Both the position numbers and the translations under genes were made by a program. From Tachypleus tridentatus (taxonomy: Eukaryota; Arthropoda; Merostomata; Xiphosura; Limulidae), in contig NC_134830.1 in assembly GCF_004210375.1 (NCBI RefSeq), positions 65,822,326 through 65,886,325 on the forward strand: a stretch of DNA of 64,000 nt. Reading direction: 5' to 3'. This document shows, in pieces, positions 58,101 through 64,000 of the stretch. Position 1 is the stretch's first letter; each line of letters opens with the position of its first letter. The notes under the pieces were generated by a model that was given only the letters and a program-made list of their open reading frames with translations, did no database searches and was not told the origin of the DNA.

Positions 58101-59988
58101 TTTTCACAAAGATTCAATAAAAGCAATAAATAAATGAGAAACAAAGAACTAATCTGAAATCTCAAATTATATGCTACTTAGAATAAAACACTATACTTTA
58201 ACGTTCATTTCCAAACTATTTATGTAGAATTATACACGGCCTGAATACGTTGGAGTAAAACTTTTTTGAAGCCTTATTATGTATTTACAGTCTACCTGTG
58301 TTCTACATCTTTATAATGGTCCTGGCATGGCCAGGTGTTTAGGGCGCTAGACTCAAAATCTGAGTATCGCGGGTTCGAATCCCCATCCAACAAACCATGC
58401 TCCCCATTTCGCCAGTGGAGGTGTTTTAATGGTACGATAAATTCCTCTATTTATTGGTAAAAGAATATTAATAAGAAAAATACACACGTAGAATTGTTTT
58501 GTTTTTTAATTTCGCGCAAAGCTACATGAGGGTTATCTGTGATAGCAGTCCCTAATTTATCAGTGTAAGATTAGAGGGAAGGCAGCAAGTCATCACCATC
58601 CACAGCCAACTCTTGGGCTACTCTTTTACCAACGAATAGTAAGATTGCATGTTACATTATAAACGCCTCCACGGCTGAAAGGGCGAGCATGTTTGTTCTG
58701 ACTGGGATTCAAACCTACGACCCTCAGATTACGAGTCAAGTGCCTTAACCACCTGGCCATGCCGGGCCTTCACACGTAAAAAATAGGTTTCTTCTGCTTG
58801 GAGGAGTTTTCTTTGCTTGTTTACACAAGCACGTTTCTGGTTTTATTTCATTGTAACATGAATGCAGGACAAAAACACGTTGACACCATATTATATATTT
58901 ATTACCATTTCATTACTTTTTATAAATTTTTATTTTTATCATAAAATTCAGTCACTGTTAAACAATATAATTAATGTCCAATAGACGTAAAATTTGTGAT
59001 AAAGTCATTTGCACTGCAGAAGTTTTCTCCATATTCCCTTTAATTTTTCCATTTATGGTTCAAAATCAGAGGCATGCAAGTTTATTCCTATTGGTTTCTG
59101 CATGTGTATGTGTGTGTCTTAGAGTAAAGCCACATCGGCTATCTGCCGAGTCCACCGAGGTCTATTGGTTTCTAAGGTTGCGCTAATTTTCGACGTTGAA
59201 ACCGTAATATATCATTCGTATTTAATGAATATTAGAAAAAATGTACATTACAAACTAACCAACTCACATCATATTAAGTCAATTAGTGAAAAAAAAAGAT
59301 ATCTGAAATCTTAATCATCTTTAATTAATAGCGGATAATTCAATAATATTGTTCGAACTAACGCATAAAAAGTCTGTCTTATCCTACAGGCATAGTTACC
59401 GACATGTAAAACGACAAACAAGAATACGTGTGCAAACACGAACAATTTACGAATTATGCATATTTACAAATAATACATGTATGTGTATTATAACATAGTA
59501 TTTATATACATACAATAACATTAATAGTAAATATATATATATATATACATGCGTGTTGAGGATAGAAAACACAGTAAATTAAAACACGTCTTTAAAGCAC
59601 CAGAGCAAAACAAAACAGACAAGCTTGTAAGTTATACAAACAACACAATAAAAAGTTATTCATAATGTCACAAAACAGCGACAATTTCAGCTATATACGA
59701 AACGAGTAAAGGATATCTTTACTAAAGACTTTAGTCTTAGATATTTCATTTTCAGCAAAAATAGGCTTCTTTCTAATTATTTGTCCTCTAATTTCCCGGT
59801 TCATTTTACAATTAACTCTAATAAAAAATATTCTTTTCAGTGTAATATACAGCATCATATTTTTGAATTAAACACTTCTATTCGGTATTGTGTTGTTAGG
59901 CTTACTAACTAAACTTAACTAACTAAACCTTACCTGTATTCACATATAATAAGCCAAGAAAATAAAACAACACCCACTTCGCAGCCAT
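48899..59988 (-). CDS. Ly6/three-finger domain protein, GPI-anchored (quiver/sleepless-like)
   Basis: Exons on the minus strand: 59934-59988, 49880-50029, 48899-49110; 417 nt, 138 residues plus TGA. Both introns are GT/AG in phase 1. Residues 1-21 are a signal peptide, with cleavage likely before IECYRC. The mature part holds ten cysteines, starting CYRC and ending DGCN, the pattern of the Ly6/uPAR three-finger fold. A small polar linker and a hydrophobic tail (QILLLLFTIFSHLLLP) follow, typical of a GPI-anchor signal with attachment near Asn111-Ala113. The length fits arthropod quiver/sleepless-type proteins, cell-surface adaptors such as the Drosophila modulators of Shaker potassium channels and nicotinic receptors. 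Function here is inferred from family only. The 9.9-kb first intron is full of repeats. Confidence 0.88.
49276..49400 (+). repeat. tRNA-derived SINE (family C), near complete
   Basis: Intron 2 of the Ly6-like gene. CGCCCCCAGCGGAACAGCGG head, TCGATACTCGCGGCGGGC, AGATAGCCTAATGTGCTGC and TTAATTCCAAACAAAAA tail. It explains a 102-codon plus-strand open frame here. Confidence 0.75.
49880..50029 (-). CDS. Ly6-like gene exon 2: fingers 1 and 2
   Basis: Residues 19-69, with WAIECYRCES at the mature N-terminus and cysteines 1-5. Acceptor TTGTTATAG, donor GAAG|gtatga. Confidence 0.9.
50030..51770. other. Intron 1 of the Ly6-like gene, 3' part
   Basis: AT-rich; no exon or recognised repeat seen. Confidence 0.5.
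51780..52870 (-). repeat. Old GC-richer element split by a SINE
   Basis: Two blocks, 51780-52000 and 52267-52870, are markedly less AT-rich than the intron around them. The first contains GGAGAACCTCGGGAAAACCC, resembling a repeat motif widespread in marine invertebrates. The second has two minus-strand open frames (52682-52864 and 52486-52701) that look like parts of one decayed frame. The repeat class cannot be decided from here. Confidence 0.4.
52001..52266 (-). repeat. tRNA-derived SINE (family A), minus strand
   Basis: Nearly complete with GGATTCGAACCC (inverted B box) and CTGGTCAAGCCGGGC at the head. It interrupts the older element around it. Confidence 0.88.
53371..53630 (+). repeat. 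tRNA-derived SINE (family A), diverged
   Basis: GGGCCTGGCATGG head, B box partly lost (GATATCCCCGTCAC), body retained to TAATTCAGGACAAAAC. Confidence 0.85.
53640..54990 (+). mobile_element. Decayed non-LTR retrotransposon, ORF1 (gag-like) remnant
   Basis: Broken plus-strand frames keep pieces of a Jockey-type ORF1. ITAIKRLTKGFALVIRV is followed, in another frame, by PKAFIIKDLRSTITNEDIKVEL. Downstream at 54272-54490 there is a zinc-knuckle-like CCYCQAQYVANHKGCQKYKNAK. The order and motifs match the RNA-binding and CCHC region of such ORF1 proteins. Frameshifts and stops throughout show it is dead. No reverse transcriptase was found. Less AT-rich and A/C-rich relative to the intron it lies in. 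Confidence 0.65.
55361..55481 (-). repeat. tRNA-derived SINE (family B), minus strand
   Basis: AGCAAAGCCACATCGGGCTAT, AATCGAACCCCTGATTTTAG and TAGACTTACCGCTGTACTAG: a well kept inverse copy. Confidence 0.78.
55946..56041 (+). repeat. tRNA-derived SINE (family C), truncated
   Basis: CCTCAGCGGCACAACTGTATG head side, CATTGTGTTGCTTTGTACTC and CAACTTCAAACAAAAC tail. Confidence 0.65.
56368..56643 (+). repeat. Full-length tRNA-derived SINE (family A) with target duplication
   Basis: Complete element with (AAAC)n tail, flanked by the 12-bp direct repeat TCCATTTTAGTT at 56356-56367 and 56644-56655. Confidence 0.93.
56834..57070. mobile_element. hAT-like fragment with internal foldback
   Basis: Begins CAGTGGTTCTCAACC, nearly the same terminus as the MITE at 45017. 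The matching right end is absent. Inside, AAAGCCTTAGAACGA.. and its inverse complement (arms about 56956-56992 and 57025-57062) form a ~37-bp imperfect hairpin around CGGCCAAAG/CTTTGGCCG. Confidence 0.55.
57071..58317. other. Intron 1 of the Ly6-like gene, middle part
   Basis: No exon or recognised repeat. An 82-codon plus-strand frame at 57797-58045 has no family features. Confidence 0.45.
58318..58472 (+). repeat. tRNA-derived SINE (family A), 3'-truncated
   Basis: Head and first half of body (GGTCCTGGCATGGCCAGG, GGGTTCGAATCCCC), ending at TTATTGGTAAAAGAAT. It faces the minus-strand copy 23 bp downstream. Confidence 0.85.
58495..58768 (-). repeat. tRNA-derived SINE (family A), minus strand
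   Basis: Complete inverse copy ending CACCTGGCCATGCCGGGCC. Forms an inverted pair with 58318-58472. Confidence 0.9.
59102..59165 (-). repeat. tRNA-derived SINE (family B), tail fragment
   Basis: TTAGAGTAAAGCCACATCGG then CTATCTGCCGAGTCCACCGAGG; the head is lost. Confidence 0.6.
59934..59988 (-). CDS. Ly6-like gene exon 1: signal peptide
   Basis: Minus-strand ATG at 59988 in GAAATAATGGCTG, encoding MAAKWVLFYFLGLLYVNT, a classical signal peptide, then donor ACAG|gtaagg. Phase 1 fits exon 2 exactly. Signal-peptide exon, phase and downstream CYRC start together support the assignment despite the 9.9-kb intron. Confidence 0.82.
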
Positions 59989-60470
59989 TATTTCTTTCCC
60001 ACCACTTTGATTATCTGAAGAGTTTAACAAACTTGAACGTTATAGAAAAGTCTGTTTTCCACAATCTCGTAAATGACTATAAAAGTTGGTAAGTCATTTA
60101 GTGCTATTGTCCCGGTACAGCGCCCTTTCCCGGAAGAAAATATTAAATTGTATAGTGAATTAGCAGTGAAAACCCTCTCTCTTAAGTTGACGTTGTGACT
60201 CAATGGTAGTAGTTGTCCATTAACCAATCATCGTTTAGATACAACGGCGACAGGTGAAATAGGTTCAGGTATGAGTATGGACAAGACTATTACTGGCAGG
60301 GTAGAATGGTAGAAACGATGGGCTTATTTACATTTATGCACTATTATTATTCAACAGTAACGTTTTTGAAGGTATTGTATAATAAGAAGTATTCTATTTT
60401 CATGCTTCCAAGTATATGTTGATTCGTTAATCATATTTTCTTACAATCCCCTTTTCAGTAAGTTTATATT
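59989..60470 (-). promoter_or_regulatory. Likely 5' UTR and promoter region of the Ly6-like gene
   Basis: Upstream flank of the signal-peptide exon. It contains a less AT-rich patch (GCGCCCTTTCCCGG near 60120) and a weak TATAAC in the sense strand about 50 nt upstream of the ATG. No element can be assigned firmly. Confidence 0.3.
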
Positions 60471-60742
60471 TTTGATTTTTTAATTTCGCGCATAGTTACA
60501 TGAGGGCAACCTGCGCTAACCGTCTGTAATTTAGTAGTATAACACTAGAGGGAAGGTAGCTAGTCATCACCACCCACCCCCAACTGTTGGGCTACTCTTT
60601 TTATCAACGAATAGTGGGACTCACCGTCACATACTAACGCCCCCACGGCTGAAAGGGCGAGCATGGTTGCTGTGAGGGGGATTCGAACCATCGACCCTCA
60701 GATTACGAGTTGAGCGCCTTAACCACCAGGCCATGCCGAGCA
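60471..60742 (-). repeat. tRNA-derived SINE (family A), minus strand
   Basis: Nearly complete, from TTTCGCGCATAGTTACATGAG to GGCCATGCCGAG at the head. The closest repeat upstream of the Ly6-like gene. Confidence 0.9.
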
Positions 60743-61907
60743 GTTTACATTCTTAATTCTAGAATTTGTATATATAGCAGTATTTTAAGAAGAGAGAATG
60801 GTAAATGTTTGTATATTTTGAGCACATATAAAATAGAATAAACTTGTCACATGCATAAATAAGCTTATAAGTACACCTATACATTTCAATACTTGTAAAC
60901 ATAACAAAAATTCCCAAATCTAATATTTATACCTAGCAAAAGCATCTTATCTTTTCTATTGTAGGAAATATCCACTGACAAAGATTCTGATAATGAAAAA
61001 TCGTTATAAACTTGTTGTAAGCGAGAAAAGCCATAAAAGACTAATAAGAGTAATATGAAGAAAAAACCTATGTGCCTAAAGCGTAATTTTATCAATTTTC
61101 TTAGGCTTTAAAATGTTTCGGTGCTTTGCTTCTTAACCGATTTACACTGTTGAGTCGTTTTTACTAGAAATCATAAAAATAGAATCTAGGTAAATCATCT
61201 TTTTTTATTTATCTGTGTATCTAGTCCTTCATTGAACATGTGTAGCTAAACATAATACTGGTGTAAAAAAGTGGCACTTCGCACATTGGTGCTTTGGATG
61301 AGTTATAAGAACGACATAAATTTTACTACAATCCGTTTGACAAGATGAGCCAAAGATCAAACAAAATGAAATATTTATCTTACAGTGACACCTATTTCTG
61401 AAATAAGCAATTACCTATCTATTATATTTCACAGAGATTTAAAATTTAAGAGCAAAAAAGAATGAAAAATAGCGGCAGACTTATTTCAGTTGATTTATAG
61501 TTTACTAAACTGATTTCAAATATTTTTATTTTATTTCTAATCAAGAGAAAGCACTCACGTTTTTGTGAAATATAGAGGAAATGTAAGATCAGTGGCATAA
61601 CTACATAGAAATCAGTTATTTAAAGGTAATCAAACTCAATTTGTTATTTTTAAAGACTAAATAGAAGAAGAAAATAAATGATAAATTAAGTATATTAAAA
61701 ACAAGGAAAAAAGCTGTGATATGATTTATTTTATTATTTTCATGAAGAAATATAGCATTTATACTTATCAGGTTATAATCCTCAAGAAAACTATTTAGTA
61801 TTTAAATTCAAGTTAGTCTAAAAGATACGTAATGTGTAATTTTTTATTTTTTCAGTTGAAGTAACATCAAAAGAAAGTTTTAAATTGTACAAAAATTAGA
61901 ATACTAC
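60743..61907. other. Intergenic stretch
   Basis: No gene supported. Confidence 0.5.
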
Positions 61908-61989
61908 CGACGAGGATGGGATTCAAAACCACGCGGGTAGAGCCCAATGGAGTAGCAGTCCATCGCCTTAACCATTCGGCCACCTCATC
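61908..61989 (-). tRNA. tRNA-Ser(GCU)-like gene, possibly decaying
   Basis: 82 nt. Acceptor arms GATGAGG/CCTCGTC pair with one G-U. A-box-like TGGCCGAATGG. Anticodon arm TGGA-CTGCTAC-TCCA with anticodon GCU. Long variable arm GGGCTCTACCC, as in serine tRNAs. T arm GTGGT/CCCAT has one mismatch and the usual TTC of the loop is TTT, which weakens the B box. A run of five T lies about 13 nt downstream, suitable as a Pol III terminator. It may be a working gene with odd bases or a recent pseudogene. Confidence 0.65.
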
Positions 61990-62454
61990 TGATAAAAATT
62001 TATTAAATAACATTTGTTAAAAATGTGTGTGGTGTTACAATATGTCATTTGATTGTTTTTGTTGGTTTTTTTTATATTTTTCAAATTATAGCATTTCGCG
62101 TAGTAAAAAACACCTTTCCAAATAATTTAAACCTTGTCTCTACACCTATAAAAATGTCGTCATTTGTTGTGTTTGATGAAAAAAAATATCAAAATTTCCA
62201 CTTTAATATCAACATATGAAAAACATCGTTCTTCAGTTCCAAAGGGAAAGAACAACGTGAAAAATATAATAATCTATCCTACAGTTCGTTCCTACATAAT
62301 ACAAACTAGATCTATATGGGCTGATTTTTAATTTTCTTTCAAAGTAGTTTAGCTACTGTTACTTGTCTGTGAGTTCACTTCAACCATCTCAGTTAAAATA
62401 AAACTTTTAACAAATGTGTCAATTCTAGTGATAAGACTGTTTAGCAAGAACTGT

Positions 62455-62885
62455 TTTAAAATTCATACAGGTTTTTACCGGTTGTACAGAGTAAAAAATA
62501 ATTGTTTTGATTATTCTCAGGTAGGTAAAAAATAAAAGACTGGCACGATTTTTATAAAATACAAAGTTGTTCATTTATGTCGTTTTAAATCCCCTTCATT
62601 CTTAGATATAAATTTCAATATTTAGACTCAGGCCTAAATGTGTTATTTATTGTACTTAAACTTGGATTCGTTGATAAATTATTTTATTGTTTGCAATTGG
62701 TTATTCATATACTTGTAGTTTACTATTGTTAAAGGTTCTCTAGTGATTTTTTAAAATTAAATTCTGTTGGCCTCATTTCTTGTACCCCATCTGATGATGC
62801 CAGTTAAACCTAGTGAAACGTTGTGAATAAAATAAAGTTTTATTATGTACAACCGATAACAAAAATTGTGTGAATTTATGTTTAT
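62455..62885 (+). repeat. Unit with inverted ends and a hammerhead-like core
   Basis: Ends of ~45 bp are imperfect inverse complements around CGGTTGTAC (62477-62485) and GTACAACCG (62848-62856). Between them at 62790-62825 is CTGATGATGCC, a short hairpin, then GTGAAACGTTGTG. The boxes CUGAUGA and GAAA are those of the hammerhead ribozyme, known from Penelope-like retroelement ends. Here a G follows the position where A, C or U is needed, so self-cleavage is doubtful. Confidence 0.4.
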
Positions 62886-64000
62886 TATTCTTACGTTCCT
62901 TTCAGTAAATACAACTATTCTGAACGTGTAAAAACCGTGGAAAAGCTATAATATAATAGTAAGGGAGCAAACAACGATTTATAAACATAATTAAATAATT
63001 AATTATGGTGAAATATACTAGATATTTTGACAGAACATAGGTCTGTCATATTATTATACTAGCGTAAAAGCCAACGCATAATGACAGGAAACCACTGGAA
63101 AACAAGAGTATTCCGTATAAAACTGGTAATGCACAAGAAGGAATATCAAATTTCTTTTCCCACGAACATGATACATATTGCTTCTGAATCCATTACATAT
63201 AACTGTGCAAATGTACTACATGCTGGTGCCATTGGATAAAAGATTAAAATACTTGATGACCATGTGATTGTATACACATTCGTTCTTCTTTTGAGGCAAA
63301 ATCGTCCTCTTCCCTACAGATAATTGATATCTACAATCTGTTTTAACAAAGGCTTTTTCATAACAATACAAGAGAATACATTTGCTCTATTTTTTTATTT
63401 ATTTTTCACATGGGTCGACAGGCTTCGAAGATATTTCCGTGTATTTAATCGTGGAAGTCTTCCGAGTTTCCTATCCGAATTCTTCCCACCTTGATGTCAT
63501 AATGATGTGAATGATGATGTGTGTCACACACATAACGCCATTGTTGAATTGGTCCTGAGAACTTCTTCAAAGGCTTTTATATAGCAGAAAAAGTGCTAAA
63601 GTTTAAAAGCTATTTGCGATTATGTTAGCGATTGAATTCAACCAAAACAGAAATGAGCAATCAAAGGAGGAAGTATCATAGCAGAAAAAAATGGAGTTTG
63701 ACTCGTATAACTCAGGAAATTCAGAGAAATAGAGCATGATCGACCAACACTTGGCTTTTATTATGATGATTAGCATAATATATATGTATAGTCCACTTTT
63801 AACAGTCATAAAATTCGCCTTCATATTTCTTATATCGTTTAAAACAATATACATATACAAATATTCCTAAGACATACATATAAGTTTTATTGATTTTCAT
63901 AAAACTGTTTTGAAAAATACCTAAAAAAGGCACGTCATTGTTCAATGACGTACTCGAAATTTTCTTAAAGATTGGATACGTTTGAACTGATTGTGCATCG
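62886..64000. other. Intergenic stretch to window end
   Basis: No gene supported. There is a perfect 9-bp hairpin ACGTCATTG/CAATGACGT at 63932-63951. Confidence 0.5.

Noticed and set aside
62025-62219. 64-codon plus-strand frame after an acceptor-like AATTATAG
   Set aside because: No donor partner or family similarity; AT-rich chance frame is the simpler explanation.

Overview
This window is a piece of an AT-rich animal nuclear genome. The genes are split by introns with GT/AG borders, the intergenic space is long, and there are many tRNA-derived SINEs, decayed retroelements and DNA transposons. The dominant SINE, with its tRNA-like head and (AAAC)n tail, looks to me like the one common in horseshoe crab (Limulus/Tachypleus) sequence. 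That is recognition from memory, so treat the organism as a probable chelicerate and not as proven.

Layout. Positions 1-6.4 kb hold SINE debris, a possible last coding exon on the minus strand (4088-4215) and a small array of ~120-bp repeats. Positions 6.4-15.06 kb hold a broken partial copy of an MFS transporter gene (relics of exons 1-7). Positions 18.27-35.71 kb hold the intact parental gene: 13 coding exons on the plus strand encoding a 510-residue SLC18B1-like (vesicular polyamine transporter family) protein. All splice phases agree from the ATG to the stop. Positions 39.07-40.67 kb hold a nearly intact Tc1-family transposon (DD34E transposase, one nonsense codon, 216-bp terminal repeats of the IR/DR type). 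Positions 40.7-48.9 kb are intergenic, with SINEs, a perfect hAT-type MITE with its 8-bp target duplication, and other repeats. Positions 48.90-59.99 kb on the minus strand hold a three-exon gene for a 138-residue Ly6/three-finger, probably GPI-anchored protein (quiver/sleepless-like). Its ~9.9-kb first intron contains SINEs, a decayed LINE ORF1 (zinc-knuckle region) and a hAT-like foldback. Positions 60-64 kb hold another SINE, a tRNA-Ser(GCU)-like gene and a ~430-bp unit with inverted ends that contains hammerhead-like core boxes.

The main biological story is the tandem partial duplication of the transporter gene. The upstream copy lacks the start of exon 1 and all of exons 8-13, and it has frameshifts and lost splice sites. 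Yet its exon 7 and the adjoining intron end are strikingly preserved: 8 of 9 differences from the parent exon are synonymous. A SINE inserted after the duplication, with its target duplication and an empty site in the other copy, dates the event relative to SINE activity. I found no CRISPR array, bacterial-type operon or obviously novel enzymatic system. The points most worth a second look are the exon-7 patch, a high-identity block in intron 4, the Tc1 element as a horizontal-transfer candidate, and the hammerhead-like unit.
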